A stretch of DNA of 44,810 bases from an uncultured Lachnospiraceae bacterium (GTDB taxonomy: Bacteria > Bacillota > Clostridia > Lachnospirales > Lachnospiraceae), in NCBI GenBank assembly GCA_946616835.1, contig CAMOJK010000010.1, positions 1 through 44,810 on the forward strand, read 5' to 3'. Numbering within the stretch: the first letter of the stretch is position 1; every line of letters starts with the position of its first letter. The position numbers and the translations under genes are program-made. Of this stretch, positions 1 through 9,408 are shown in pieces. Under the pieces are notes generated by a model, which saw nothing but the letters and a program-made list of their open reading frames with translations, did not search any database and was not told the origin of the DNA.

Positions 1-105
1 GAGATTATTCAGAGAATAACTCTGATTTTGTTGCCAAATTGTTGCCAATTCTTAAGCAAATATGCTTGCAACCCGCATAAATACTGGGTTCTTTTTGAGA
101 AAAAA
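1..105. repeat. Tandem 11-mer downstream of guaA, possible attachment-site region
   Basis: The region just past the guaA stop holds two adjacent copies of TTGTTGCCAAW (28-38 and 39-49). A weak inverted repeat AACCC/GGGTT lies nearer the stop, but no convincing intrinsic terminator follows it. The 3' end of guaA is an established integration hotspot for genomic islands, so the repeat could be an arm site or a remnant of an integrated element lying outside the window. The repeat is seen directly; the attachment role is inference. A short reading frame through it has no ribosome binding site and is not called. Confidence 0.35.
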
Positions 106-1746
106 TCACTCCAGCTCAATCGTTCCCGGCGGCTTGCTCGTCAGGTCGAACATTACCCTGTTCACGCCCTTGACCTCATTGATGATCCTGTTCATCACAG
201 TCTGGAGTACTGAGTACGGGATCTCCGCACTTTCGGCGGTCATGAAGTCAATGGTCTTCACACCCCTGAGGGCAACTGCGTAATCATATGTCCTCTCGTC
301 ACCCATGACACCTACGGAACGCATATTTGTAAGTGCAGCAAAGTACTGGTCAGGCATCCAGGACGGCCAGAAACTCCTGAGCAGGGCGTGGTCCGGTGCC
401 TCCTTGTCCAGGGGAGTGCCAGATTCCTCTGCTGCCTTGTAAGCATACTCATTCGCTGCCTTTTCCACTTCGTGACGATAGATATAGTCAGCATCCTGAA
501 CTATCCTTACCTTATCTTCTGTTACATCACCGACTATGCGGATGCCTAATCCCGGTCCCGGGAAAGGCTGCCTGAATACAAGATAGTCCGGAATGCCAAG
601 CTCCAGTCCCACCTTTCTCACCTCGTCCTTAAAGAGATCGCGGAGGGGCTCAATTATTTCTTTGAAATCGACATAATCAGGCAGACCGCCTACATTATGG
701 TGACTCTTTATGACTGCGGACTCTCCGCCCAAGCCGGACTCAACCACATCCGGGTAGATCGTTCCCTGTACGAGGAAATCAACCTTACCGATCTTCTTTG
801 CCTCTTCTTCAAACACGCGGATGAATTCCTCGCCGATTATCTTCCTCTTCTGCTCCGGCTCCGACACACCTGCAAGCTTTACATAGAACCGGTGTCTTGC
901 ATCCACTCTTATAAAATTAAGGTTGTAGTTTCCACCCGGTCCGAAGACAGACTCTACTTCTTCACTCTCATTTTTACGAAGCAGACCATGGTCAACAAAC
1001 ACGCAGGTAAGCTGCTCACCGACAGCCTTGGATAAAAGTACTGCAGCCACCGAAGAATCAACACCTCCGGAAAGAGCACAGAGGACTTTACCGTTTCCGA
1101 CCTTTTCCCTGATTGCCTTTATCTGCTCCTCAGCAAATGCGTCCATCTTCCAGTCACCGGCGCACCCGCACACCTTATATACAAAGTTGGAAAGCATCTT
1201 TTTTCCTTCCACCGTGTGAAGCACCTCAGGATGGAACTGGATCAGATACAGATTCTTTTCCCTGTTTTCTGCTGCCGCCACAGGACAGTCGTTAGTGTGG
1301 GCTGTGATCTTAAATCCTTCTGCTGCTTTTTCTATATAATCATTGTGGCTCATCCAGCAGACAGTTTTTTCACTGACGTTGCTGAATATTGCTGATGATT
1401 TATCCACCGTCACTTCTATCTTCCCATACTCACGCACCGGGGCTTTTGCGACCTTTCCCCCCAGTACCTGACTCATAAGCTGCGCACCGTAGCACAGTCC
1501 CAGTACAGGTATTCCCAGCTCGAACAGCTCACGGGAGCAGGTCGCCGCATTCTCCTCATACACACTGTTGGGACCTCCCGTAAGGATTATACCCTTAGGG
1601 TTCATTGCCCGAATCTCTTCAAGAGGTGTGCGGTAAGAATAAATCTCACAATACACATGGTTTTCCCTGACACGGCGTGCCACCAATTGGTTGTACTGTC
1701 CGCCGAAATCAATGACTATGATCTTCTCTCTGCTGTTAGCTGCCAT
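106..1746 (-). CDS. guaA: GMP synthase (glutamine-hydrolysing)
   Basis: Converts XMP, ATP and glutamine to GMP in cytosolic purine synthesis. The N-terminal class I glutamine amidotransferase domain (about residues 8-195) shows the nucleophile cysteine in GLCYGAQ and the histidine in FHPEV. The ATP pyrophosphatase domain follows with its P-loop SGGVDSS near residue 227, then the C-terminal dimerisation domain ending in KPPGTIELE, the usual family terminus. At 546 residues it is slightly longer than typical (about 510-525). The start at 1746 is chosen because AGAAAGG lies just upstream and the homologous region begins there; an in-frame ATG at 1797 lies beside the upstream terminator. It appears to be its own transcription unit behind the hairpin at 1796-1820. 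Confidence 0.97.
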   Translation of the reverse strand: MAANSREKIIVIDFGGQYNQLVARRVRENHVYCEIYSYRTPLEEIRAMNPKGIILTGGPNSVYEENAATCSRELFELGIPVLGLCYGAQLMSQVLGGKVAKAPVREYGKIEVTVDKSSAIFSNVSEKTVCWMSHNDYIEKAAEGFKITAHTNDCPVAAAENREKNLYLIQFHPEVLHTVEGKKMLSNFVYKVCGCAGDWKMDAFAEEQIKAIREKVGNGKVLCALSGGVDSSVAAVLLSKAVGEQLTCVFVDHGLLRKNESEEVESVFGPGGNYNLNFIRVDARHRFYVKLAGVSEPEQKRKIIGEEFIRVFEEEAKKIGKVDFLVQGTIYPDVVESGLGGESAVIKSHHNVGGLPDYVDFKEIIEPLRDLFKDEVRKVGLELGIPDYLVFRQPFPGPGLGIRIVGDVTEDKVRIVQDADYIYRHEVEKAANEYAYKAAEESGTPLDKEAPDHALLRSFWPSWMPDQYFAALTNMRSVGVMGDERTYDYAVALRGVKTIDFMTAESAEIPYSVLQTVMNRIINEVKGVNRVMFDLTSKPPGTIELE

Positions 1747-1795
1747 GATGTCTGTACCTTTCTGTCTGTAATTAAAGAATTTTATAAAAATAATC

Positions 1796-1820
1796 AACCT
1801 CCCGCTATATGCAGGAGGTT
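1796..1820 (-). terminator. Intrinsic terminator after the 1827-2864 gene
   Basis: Read on the minus strand, AACCTCCTGC pairs with GCGGGAGGTT over 10 base pairs (one G-U) around a five-base loop, followed by GATTATTTTTAT. It lies six bases past the stop of the unknown gene and 50 bases before guaA, so it probably separates the two transcripts. Too little sequence remains for a purine riboswitch. Confidence 0.8.
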
Positions 1821-1826
1821 CATAAA

Positions 1827-2864
1827 TTAACTATCCTTAAGTCCCGGAAGAGTCTTCACCCATGCTATCTGCTCCTCCGTATAATGAAAACGTCTCTGCT
1901 TTTCTTCATTCACCCCTCCGTCCTGCATGCAGCCTGCATACATTCTGAAGAGACCTCCCCTTTTGAAGGCCTGATGAAGAAGCCTTCCCTTAACTCTTTC
2001 ATCCTCAATGCGTACAAGATGCGTGGCAAACCTGGATACCAGTGAATTTTCTTTCTCAGTCTTCCTGTTCTTAAGATAATATCCGCATACCGCTTCATCC
2101 GAAGAATTGAAATCCAGCTTGTATACTGAAGCAAATTCCCTGGTGGTCCGCTCATCATAATTTATGGTGATGCGGAGCAGCTTATAAAGCTCCCTCGCAG
2201 GCGGAAGACACGCTTCCGGCACACTGTATCCAAGACAGAATATGAGCTTTGTAGTATAAAAAACCGAATGTGATGCAAAAACCTTATCTGTAAGTGCCTT
2301 AATCTCAGCCAATTCCCTATAGGATGTATGTTTTCTATTTGCCTTTACGCCACGAATCAGTCCGGTGACTGTTTCCTTCGGCTCATTCTCTATAACGGTA
2401 TCTGTAAGGTCAAGCAGCTTATAAGTATCGGCTCCTGCTACGAATATCTTAAAAATCGTCTTATTGCCCAGTATCAGAGGATACATGGAAACAGGATCGG
2501 CATAGGATTTAAGGAAATGCCCCGCGATGTTCATCCTCTTATCCGGACACTCCTTTACCCATTTCTCTATAGTCTCCATATCCGGCACATACCTGTCAGC
2601 AAGCTCAAAAGAAGTAAAGGTTTGCATCTTCAATTCCGCCGGCATATCCGAATCCAATATGGTAGCTACATACTCATCTATGCCAAGGAAATCTTCCTTA
2701 TGGAATCCCTTTTTTTCCGCATAAACTCTTGAGAGGATGCTGAAAAGCTTTTTCTCATATCCTCCACTTGCCATTTCCGCACATATTTTCATCAGTTCTT
2801 CTGATGAACACTGTGCTCCTATTTTTCTTATTTGCGCCGTTCCCGGAATCATAACCCCGTCCAT
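1827..2864 (-). CDS. Unrecognised protein, 345 aa
   Basis: I do not recognise the family. The protein is soluble, without signal peptide or membrane segment, and looks mostly helical, with many charged and leucine-rich stretches compatible with a repeat-type helical fold. A cysteine/proline spot CLPPAREL sits near residue 220 and the C-terminus is basic. Start at 2864 is supported by GGGAGG nine bases upstream; Met5 is an alternative. It follows the sirtuin-like gene by 56 bases on the same strand and ends in a strong terminator, so the two are probably cotranscribed. No function is assigned. Confidence 0.75.
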   Translation of the reverse strand: MDGVMIPGTAQIRKIGAQCSSEELMKICAEMASGGYEKKLFSILSRVYAEKKGFHKEDFLGIDEYVATILDSDMPAELKMQTFTSFELADRYVPDMETIEKWVKECPDKRMNIAGHFLKSYADPVSMYPLILGNKTIFKIFVAGADTYKLLDLTDTVIENEPKETVTGLIRGVKANRKHTSYRELAEIKALTDKVFASHSVFYTTKLIFCLGYSVPEACLPPARELYKLLRITINYDERTTREFASVYKLDFNSSDEAVCGYYLKNRKTEKENSLVSRFATHLVRIEDERVKGRLLHQAFKRGGLFRMYAGCMQDGGVNEEKQRRFHYTEEQIAWVKTLPGLKDS

Positions 2865-2920
2865 TACTGCAATCCTCCCGGTATACTCAGGTACACCTTA
2901 TTCACTGGAAAAAGCATATA

Positions 2921-3745
2921 TTACTTTTTCTTTGCTGCTTTCTTTGTCGCAGGCTTTTCTTCTGTATCTTCCTTTACCCTCTTCTTTTCAGGCAGATCCT
3001 TTGAAATGATCTTGGGAAGCACATCACACACCTTATCGTGAATAACCAGATCCGCATATCTGTCGGTATAGTGCTCTTCCTTGGTGACAAGTACCAAAGG
3101 CGGCCTCTCACCTTTATAATCACCGGTACAAAAACGCACCATATTGTCATACATATTTGTTCCAAGCACTAAGATCAGATCCGCTTTTTCACAGGCATTT
3201 ACTGCCTCAGTCATAGGCCCGTTCAGTATCTTCTCACCAAACAGAAGAACCCCCGGACGGATAGCGCACTTACACTCATCACAGGTAGGTACGCCCTTTG
3301 CCTTCTGCATATACTCCACATCAAACTTTTTGCCACAATGAGGGCAGATATTATGCTTTATGTTTCCATGGAGTTCTATAACATCCTCAAGTCCGGCCTT
3401 GCACTCAAGATTGTAATAATTCTGTGTAATAAACTTGCTAACCTTGCCCTGTTTCTGCAGGATCACCAGCTCATCATAAAGAGACGCCGGCTCCAGGATA
3501 TTCGCAATTATCTCATTTTTATAAAACTCAAAAAACTTATCCCGTCTCGCACTGTAGTACTCAACCGACATCATTTCATCAGGTGACTTGTGGTACTTTT
3601 CCTCCAGGCGATAACACTCTCTGGATGACCAGATATTCTCTCCGCCACTCTCAATAACAGTTCCTATACCTAACAGAACCACGATATTGTCAGCGTCACG
3701 AATCATCTGTTTTACTTTTGAGATTGTTCCGTTTTGATCATTCAT
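2921..3745 (-). CDS. Sirtuin-like (SIR2 family) protein with degenerate NAD pocket
   Basis: The fold signature is that of NAD-dependent protein deacylases. It has ITQN, then VIELHG with the catalytic-type histidine, a zinc site CPHC...CDEC (about residues 133-156), RPGVLLFGE and a late ADLVI strand. Several family-invariant residues are changed. GAGIS is replaced by GIGTV, the DFR of the NAD loop is NIW, and the TQNID...LH segment reads TQNYYNLE, losing the NAD-contacting aspartate and the following histidine. The last 25 residues are lysine-rich (ending KKAAKKK), as in nucleic-acid-binding tails. It probably does not act as an ordinary deacetylase; it may bind another ligand. The start has GGGGGT upstream. 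It lies 30 bases after the secreted-protein gene. Confidence 0.8.
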   Translation of the reverse strand: MNDQNGTISKVKQMIRDADNIVVLLGIGTVIESGGENIWSSRECYRLEEKYHKSPDEMMSVEYYSARRDKFFEFYKNEIIANILEPASLYDELVILQKQGKVSKFITQNYYNLECKAGLEDVIELHGNIKHNICPHCGKKFDVEYMQKAKGVPTCDECKCAIRPGVLLFGEKILNGPMTEAVNACEKADLILVLGTNMYDNMVRFCTGDYKGERPPLVLVTKEEHYTDRYADLVIHDKVCDVLPKIISKDLPEKKRVKEDTEEKPATKKAAKKK

Positions 3746-3775
3746 AATACCGTACCCCCAAAATAATATTTTTTT

Positions 3776-5398
3776 TCACCATTTCTTTTGTGCACTTCTG
3801 CCTTCAGCATAACCATAATTCATAAAATGCAGATAATACTGTTTCAGGTCATTACCGTACGCGTTCCTTACATCTGCATAATTATCCCTATAAACGAAGA
3901 CATTGAAATTCTCACAGCCCTGTCTGCCTTCTGCCATGCCACTGTTGACAAAGTGTGCCAGCGCACCCTTTGGATCTGTCTGGTACAGAACCCTCACATC
4001 AGCATAATGGCTCACATAGAATGAGTAATCATAAACCCTTGAATAATCAACTCCGTTATATACCTGAGCCTCAGCCACCGATGCGGTGCGTGCATCATTT
4101 GAAAGGGCCGGCAGAGAATATATAACCATCTTGGCACCATTCGTGGTATACCAATATATATTCGCACCTATGAGAATGGGATAACAGTCAGACAGACAAC
4201 CTGTCATGCTCTTTACTTCACCGCGCATATTTCCAGCACCGTCTATATAAGCATAATATATGGTTTCTGTCTCGCTGTAGCCTTTCTTAGTCTCCCAGAT
4301 TACTACAAAATGATCACCGTCAACCTTTACAAGATACGGTGTCATTACCGTATTCTCATCACCGTATGCATATCCTGTCAAATATGCCAGCTCCGTATTT
4401 TTCCCAAAATTACTCTTTGGGACAGCAGAAACAAATACATTGTGATTAGGTGAAGTACCGTCTGCAGTAGACATGGCACCTACAGCCAGATAATACTGGG
4501 CGGAGGACTCCAGACCTCCAAGAGTAGCTGTTGATTTCCCAAGAAGAGGTACATCCGTACTGTATGCATACTGGCTAAAGCTGCTCCTGCCCGCAGGGGT
4601 GGAGTATTTTGACATTACCATGGAATAAGGTGATGTCATACTGTGATCAACTGTAACGATATTTCCATCAGATGCGTCAATGTATGTCGCAGCCGTATTA
4701 GCAAAACATCCTGCAGTAACATTGGAATCAACACACAGGATATCCGTAACCTTAAAGGTAGAAGAATCAAAGGAAAAAGTGATGCTGGCCTGACCACCGT
4801 TACAGGTCTGATGCCCCGCCTTAACATATACTGTATTGCCATACTCCGTCAGGTCTGAATTACAGCCGTAAAAAGGCATTCTGGTATTACATCCATATAT
4901 TGAAGCAGAGCCCACTCTTCCCCATGTCTTGGTGTATTTTACGACACGGATAACTTCCTCACTGGAATTATTGGAAGGGTTCGGATAGCCAAAAAGTATG
5001 TAATTATAATTAGCTCCTGAAAAACATCCGCCATAGATCGGAAGCTCCATATTTATAAAGCGCTGTTCCAGCAGCACACCGGAGGTATTGTACTTTTCCA
5101 CAAGTACTATATCGCCCATATTTTCCACACGGCTGAAGGTTCCATCATTATTATTGACCAGTGCGGAATTGGCAACAGATGCCGTGCCTGAATAATTATT
5201 ATTATGGATATTGTTAGTGACCACACCTTTGGTAGTTGCTGAGGCAGCATCAGACTCAAGTGATGCAGCAGACAAAAAGAACACGCAAAAAACCACTGCC
5301 ACAGACAAGATAAAACGAACGGCATTTCTACCCCGCCTTGCAGGCTTGCCGTTAATCACATTTCCATTATGTATTTTTGACACCCCACCTTTTTTCAT
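3776..5398 (-). CDS. Secreted surface protein with C-terminal AEGR-type repeats
   Basis: Residues about 15-50 form a signal peptide: a basic stretch (ARRGR), a hydrophobic core (ILSVAVVFCVFFLSAA) and small residues before the mature chain. The body (about 60-450) is rich in Asn, Ser, Thr, Tyr and aromatic beta-strand patterns, like a propeller or solenoid of exported proteins. The last 80 residues hold two copies of a repeat with pattern YADVR...HF...G.AEGR, common in extracellular proteins of Lachnospiraceae and presumably a cell-wall or carbohydrate attachment unit. The enzymatic role, if any, is not evident. The start is uncertain: ATG 5398 lacks a clear ribosome binding site, and 5413 or 5476 are in frame. 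A GC-rich hairpin lies upstream (5482-5510). Confidence 0.75.
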   Translation of the reverse strand: MKKGGVSKIHNGNVINGKPARRGRNAVRFILSVAVVFCVFFLSAASLESDAASATTKGVVTNNIHNNNYSGTASVANSALVNNNDGTFSRVENMGDIVLVEKYNTSGVLLEQRFINMELPIYGGCFSGANYNYILFGYPNPSNNSSEEVIRVVKYTKTWGRVGSASIYGCNTRMPFYGCNSDLTEYGNTVYVKAGHQTCNGGQASITFSFDSSTFKVTDILCVDSNVTAGCFANTAATYIDASDGNIVTVDHSMTSPYSMVMSKYSTPAGRSSFSQYAYSTDVPLLGKSTATLGGLESSAQYYLAVGAMSTADGTSPNHNVFVSAVPKSNFGKNTELAYLTGYAYGDENTVMTPYLVKVDGDHFVVIWETKKGYSETETIYYAYIDGAGNMRGEVKSMTGCLSDCYPILIGANIYWYTTNGAKMVIYSLPALSNDARTASVAEAQVYNGVDYSRVYDYSFYVSHYADVRVLYQTDPKGALAHFVNSGMAEGRQGCENFNVFVYRDNYADVRNAYGNDLKQYYLHFMNYGYAEGRSAQKKW

Positions 5399-5481
5399 GC
5401 CATTATAAAACATACACCGTTTGTAACAGCAAGTGCAGAAACAAAAACACTTTACCACTCTGCTATATTTTATCACAAGCA

Positions 5482-5510
5482 GGGGGCTTGTTCAATGCAA
5501 CAAAGCCCCC
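5482..5510 (-). terminator. GC-rich hairpin after the lipoprotein gene
   Basis: On the minus strand GGGGGCTT pairs with AAGCCCCC, with a bulged T and an inner GTT/AAC stem around GCATTG. It lies 25 bases past the lipoprotein stop and before the secreted-protein gene. No long U-tract follows (TGCTTGTGATAAAAT), so termination may be partial; the adjoining TAAAAT could instead serve the next gene's promoter. Confidence 0.5.
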
Positions 5511-5534
5511 AAAATTATCAGTATTTAATAACAC

Positions 5535-7340
5535 TCACCTGTGGGCCTGTCTGTATGGAATGCCTTTGATAAAGCTTATGACCGCCCAGACCGCAAATGC
5601 AAGCACGATAAGCGTTAGTACTCCCAGCACATAACCGGCAATAACAGAAATGCCGCTGCTTTTTCCTTTTATAAACACGCTTATTGGCTGAGTCGAGTCA
5701 AAATCACTGTATGTCACAATATACTGCCCGCCATCCTCGACAGTCACGCCATTCACCTTATATGTCACAGTGTCAATGCTTCCATCAGAGAAACTGTTAA
5801 GATCAAAACTTTCATTCAGGCAAATGGATGCTGACAGTGGTAAAGGGGCCTGGGTATTTGATGTCACATATATTTCATTGTCTGAGCCAAAAGCCTGCTG
5901 CCACAGCTCATCCTCCCTGACCATATCTCCCCCTTTGGCCTCAGACACAACCACTATACTGAAACCGGAAGCATCAGCCTCGATACTCTTAAGTTTTATT
6001 GAAGCCCTGCTGTCTTCCGGAATAATCCCTGACAGGTAGTTCTCCACCTCGCTTCTTACATCAGCAAGCTCATCCTCAGAGATTTCTGTCGTAAAGTGAA
6101 TGGTAACCATGCGTTCTATGTCGCCGTTTCGCTTAACACTGAGCTCGACATCCGCACTGTCAGCGTGTATGCCATTGCTGTATGCATAATCCACGCTGTA
6201 GACTGGTGAATCCTGGGAAAAGAGCTCAGAGTAGCCATTCGCGCTGAAACGATTGTCGCCTATTGAATTTACTTCCAGGCTTTGACCGTTATCCAGTGTA
6301 AGCTTTCCCACCGCACTGTTAGAACGAAAGACATAATATTTAGTCCTCAATGCTTCCGAATTACTTCCGGTGAAATTACTCAGATTGACACTTTCCTTTA
6401 TGCCACCCATGCTGTAGAAAAATCCTGCGGCATTTTTTGCCAGCTCATTATAGGCACTCCTGTATTTCCAGGCACTGGCGGATGAATATTCAAAAAATGT
6501 TCCGGAGTCCAGCCCGTAGAAATTTCTCATAAACCCATCCACTTCCTCAGCAGACAGATTCGAAGCGTACAGGCTGTAGACTGTTTTATTTCCTGAAGTC
6601 TTCCATTCTCCGAATATCTTGCCACCCTCGTTGGCTTCTAAAAATTTAGTAATGGGTACACGATTCCTCTCCATTGCTTCGTTAGGTATACGGACTTCGA
6701 TCCTGCGGTCAAAAGTCCCATCGCCTTTTGCAATAGTATAGATATCTATCTCATCCAGAGAGTAATACTCTATATTATCTATGTTTATCTTCAGTTCGCT
6801 TCCGCTTACACCCTTTACGGTATAGTTTGAAACTTTCTCACCGTAGATATCCTTGCGGTTTGATTCACTTAAGGATGTCTTTTCTATCAGAAGATTTTCC
6901 AGCCAGATCATGGGATCATGCATGGAGAAATTCTCCTGATAGATCATGCCGGAAACAAAGGGTGAATCGGGCATCTCATAAATAACAGCATCAGCAGGTG
7001 CCAGACCTCCACCGGCCACTATCAGCGCATCTATCTTATCTTCATAGTCCTCCAGGTCAGTAAATTCCAGCGTAAACTCAAGCACTGCCTGATCTCCGGA
7101 TGAACGGTCCCTGAAACTCAGCTCCTTGGGCGTACCATTCTTTATTTCATTTATAATTCTACTGCCGTCGTCAAAAAAGCCGTTCCGCAGGTCTGATTTT
7201 TTGGCGGTCAGCGTATATACACGGGTTCCGCTCAGGTCATCGTTTACTTGAAGATCCGACTCCAGGCGCCCCTCACAGCCGGTCAGCATTGCAATCCCGG
7301 CAACCATTATGACAAGAAGCATGATCTTTAACTTACTCAT
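5535..7340 (-). CDS. Lipoprotein with C-terminal membrane anchor
   Basis: The N-terminus carries a lipoprotein signal with lipobox LTGC (cysteine about residue 22). The extracellular part of about 540 residues has beta-rich segments and repeated talk of small acidic loops. A single hydrophobic helix near the end (VIAGYVLGVLTLIVLAFAVW) is followed by a short basic tail (PYRQAHR), so the protein would be held both by lipid and by a transmembrane helix. I do not recognise the family. The start at 7340 is set by GGAGGTGG six bases upstream. It overlaps the preceding gene by eight bases, showing translational coupling; the two proteins probably act together at the cell surface. Confidence 0.8.
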   Translation of the reverse strand: MSKLKIMLLVIMVAGIAMLTGCEGRLESDLQVNDDLSGTRVYTLTAKKSDLRNGFFDDGSRIINEIKNGTPKELSFRDRSSGDQAVLEFTLEFTDLEDYEDKIDALIVAGGGLAPADAVIYEMPDSPFVSGMIYQENFSMHDPMIWLENLLIEKTSLSESNRKDIYGEKVSNYTVKGVSGSELKINIDNIEYYSLDEIDIYTIAKGDGTFDRRIEVRIPNEAMERNRVPITKFLEANEGGKIFGEWKTSGNKTVYSLYASNLSAEEVDGFMRNFYGLDSGTFFEYSSASAWKYRSAYNELAKNAAGFFYSMGGIKESVNLSNFTGSNSEALRTKYYVFRSNSAVGKLTLDNGQSLEVNSIGDNRFSANGYSELFSQDSPVYSVDYAYSNGIHADSADVELSVKRNGDIERMVTIHFTTEISEDELADVRSEVENYLSGIIPEDSRASIKLKSIEADASGFSIVVVSEAKGGDMVREDELWQQAFGSDNEIYVTSNTQAPLPLSASICLNESFDLNSFSDGSIDTVTYKVNGVTVEDGGQYIVTYSDFDSTQPISVFIKGKSSGISVIAGYVLGVLTLIVLAFAVWAVISFIKGIPYRQAHR

Positions 7341-8076
7341 TAGCATCCACCTCCCCGTCATGATCACCATCCGGCGCATCTTCTTCACCCGCATCAGTGG
7401 CCCCGTCAGTCTTTATCCGGAGGAAGCCTTCTGCACCGGTAGCATCCATATCTACAAGCCAACCATCCTCCGTCTCCGTCAGAACATAACCTGTCCTATA
7501 GGCCTTATCGGAATCATTGATAACAATAACATAAAGCTCTGCACAACTTTCTCCTTGTTCATTATCGAAATAGGCCGGCTTTGAAACAGTCACTTTTTTT
7601 ATTTTTCCATATACACCTGAATATATATCAGAAAGCATCTCTCCTGTAGCAATCCCGGATTCATCAGGAGATTCAGTGCCTCCTCTCACCATGTCTTCTG
7701 CATTGTCAAAATTTCCGTTCCACACGGATTTGGTAAATTTCACTGCGCATTTGGCTGCGGGATCAGCTCCCTTAAATGAAAGAAAAAACATAAGCGTCAG
7801 CATAACAGCAGCTGCCGTAACCGTGATGAAAACAACACCGATGGAAGCGCCGCTCTTATCGGTTATCACCTCATCATTTTTAACTTCTGCTGCTATCTCG
7901 GCCTTTTCAGGCCCGTTATCAGATTCTGACACTTCCACAGGCTTATCGTTAAGGCGCTTCTTTCCTGCAATATCATCTATGATTACATAGTTCTTTTCTT
8001 CCGAAGCGTCCTCTATTACCTGTCCGGGAGAACCGTTCATACCGGTATCAAAGTTTTTTTCATTATTCTTTGCCAT
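7333..8076 (-). CDS. Membrane-anchored protein with extracellular DUF4878-like domain
   Basis: The first 90 residues are charged and low in complexity (cytosolic), followed by one transmembrane helix (about 97-120, VVFITVTAAAVMLTLMFFLSF). A domain of about 110 residues then starts AAKCAVKFTKSVWNGNFDNA, which resembles the small alpha+beta lipocalin-like or NTF2-like modules (DUF4878/DUF5105 type) of Firmicute exported proteins. It ends with YVLTETEDGWLVD and an acidic tail. AGAGGA precedes the ATG. Its stop overlaps the lipoprotein start (TAATGAGTAA), so both are made from one message. The family call is tentative; the topology is well supported. Confidence 0.75.
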   Translation of the reverse strand: MAKNNEKNFDTGMNGSPGQVIEDASEEKNYVIIDDIAGKKRLNDKPVEVSESDNGPEKAEIAAEVKNDEVITDKSGASIGVVFITVTAAAVMLTLMFFLSFKGADPAAKCAVKFTKSVWNGNFDNAEDMVRGGTESPDESGIATGEMLSDIYSGVYGKIKKVTVSKPAYFDNEQGESCAELYVIVINDSDKAYRTGYVLTETEDGWLVDMDATGAEGFLRIKTDGATDAGEEDAPDGDHDGEVDANE

Positions 8077-8107
8077 ATATTATTCCTCTGTAGGGATCTG
8101 CTTTTCC

Positions 8108-8145
8108 GGAATAACGGCCTCAAAATATCCGGACTCCGTTATTCC
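8108..8145. repeat. Perfect 10-bp inverted repeat at the end of the alcohol dehydrogenase gene
   Basis: GGAATAACGG (8108-8117) and CCGTTATTCC (8136-8145) are exact inverted copies separated by 18 bases. The second arm includes the dehydrogenase stop codon. There is no U-tract on either side, so it may be an mRNA-processing or stability element between dehydrogenase and the downstream membrane-protein gene, rather than an ordinary terminator. Confidence 0.6.
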
Positions 8146-9338
8146 AGCACATCAAAATACAGCTGCATCAGTTCGTTTGCATCCATAAGCACCGGCACGG
8201 GATATACGGGATTGCCTTCCTTTGCCGCTTTCTTTGCAAGCATGTAAATATCTTCTTTTTTAAGTTCAGCCACAGTCTCCGGTATTCCTATCTCACGCCA
8301 GAGTGTCTTGAGCGCTGCCTTAAAATTAGCCGCGGCCTCTGCGTCACTCATTTCCTTATCTGCCACTCCGGCTGCTATAGCCAGTGCATGAAGCTGCGGG
8401 TTGATCTTGGGGCCATAGGCATCCAGCACATAAGGAAGCAGTATTCCGCAGGTCATGCCGTGAGGCACATTGTACTTTCCGCTCAGTGAATGTGATACGG
8501 CATGAGCATAACCCACATAGGAAACCGTAAAGGCAGAGCCTGCAAGATATGATGCTCTTGCCATGGCACGCCTTGCCTTCATGTCGTTACCGTTTTTATA
8601 TGCCCTCTTAAGATATTTAAAAGAAAGCCTGACAGCCCTCAGCGCTTCCCTTCTGGTAAGCTTTGTAGTGGAATTTCCGATATATGCCTCAACGGCGTGG
8701 ACTATGACATCAGCTCCGGTCCCTGCAGTCACGACAGGAGGAACCGTTCTGGTATTTTCAGGATCAAGCAGGGCCGCATCCGGTATAAGAGGAAAATCCA
8801 TAAGAGCATACTTATGTCCCGTCTCCGTATCCTGTACAATAGCAGCTACCGTAGTTTCACTTCCTGTACCGGCAGTTGTAGGAACAGCGATGGTAAGTGG
8901 AGTTTTGGCCCATATCCTGAGCATGCCTCCCAGTTTTTCCAGATCTGCATCCGGTCTGGCTATGAGCGCACCCACGGCCTTTGCGGTATCCATGGAAGAG
9001 CCGCCTCCAAACCCTATCAATGCGTCACAACCGTTTGCAATGTATATTCCCCGTGCTTCCTCTACCTGGGCGACAGTGGGATTGGGCGTTACCTTATCAT
9101 ATACGGTCAGCTTTATTCCATTCTCTTTGATCAGGCTTTCAAGATGCGCTGTTATTCCCAGTCCCCTTATGGCACTGTCTGTAACCAGCAGTACCGATGT
9201 CCTGCCATGCTTTTTCAGATAATCCGGTACCTGGTCAGCTTTATTCAGCACATCAGGATTTCTGTATGGCAGGAAAGGTATAGCCACTTTGAACCCGAAC
9301 TGGAATATCCTGCAATAGACTCTGCTTGCAATATTCAT
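8139..9338 (-). CDS. Iron-containing (group III) alcohol dehydrogenase
   Basis: NAD(P)-dependent oxidoreductase of the Fe-ADH family, interconverting alcohols and aldehydes in the cytosol. The dinucleotide-binding GGGSSMDTAKAVG lies near residue 101. The metal ligands are an aspartate and three histidines, seen in GADVIVHA, GYAHAVSHSL and NVPHGMTCG. The 399-residue length is normal. The start at 9338 has GAGGAG eight bases upstream; a longer frame reaches into the transporter gene and is rejected. It lies 70 bases after the GldFG-like gene and may be cotranscribed. The substrate (butanol, ethanol, propanediol or other) cannot be told from sequence. Confidence 0.93.
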   Translation of the reverse strand: MNIASRVYCRIFQFGFKVAIPFLPYRNPDVLNKADQVPDYLKKHGRTSVLLVTDSAIRGLGITAHLESLIKENGIKLTVYDKVTPNPTVAQVEEARGIYIANGCDALIGFGGGSSMDTAKAVGALIARPDADLEKLGGMLRIWAKTPLTIAVPTTAGTGSETTVAAIVQDTETGHKYALMDFPLIPDAALLDPENTRTVPPVVTAGTGADVIVHAVEAYIGNSTTKLTRREALRAVRLSFKYLKRAYKNGNDMKARRAMARASYLAGSAFTVSYVGYAHAVSHSLSGKYNVPHGMTCGILLPYVLDAYGPKINPQLHALAIAAGVADKEMSDAEAAANFKAALKTLWREIGIPETVAELKKEDIYMLAKKAAKEGNPVYPVPVLMDANELMQLYFDVLE

Positions 9339-9408
9339 GAATTTAACTCCTCGGATAGTTTTAACATCAGCATTATCCCTGATTTTCAGCATTTGAACAA
9401 GGTATAAC

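Noticed and set aside
28-213. 61-codon frame near the left edge
   Set aside because: Overlaps the guaA end, has no ribosome binding site, and is explained by the tandem repeat and antisense guaA.
1747-1826. Purine riboswitch ahead of guaA
   Set aside because: The 80-base gap is taken up by a simple terminator for the upstream gene; there is no three-way junction signature.
8563-9222. Long plus-strand frame of 219 codons
   Set aside because: Antisense to the alcohol dehydrogenase, no ribosome binding site, and composition that mirrors the real gene.
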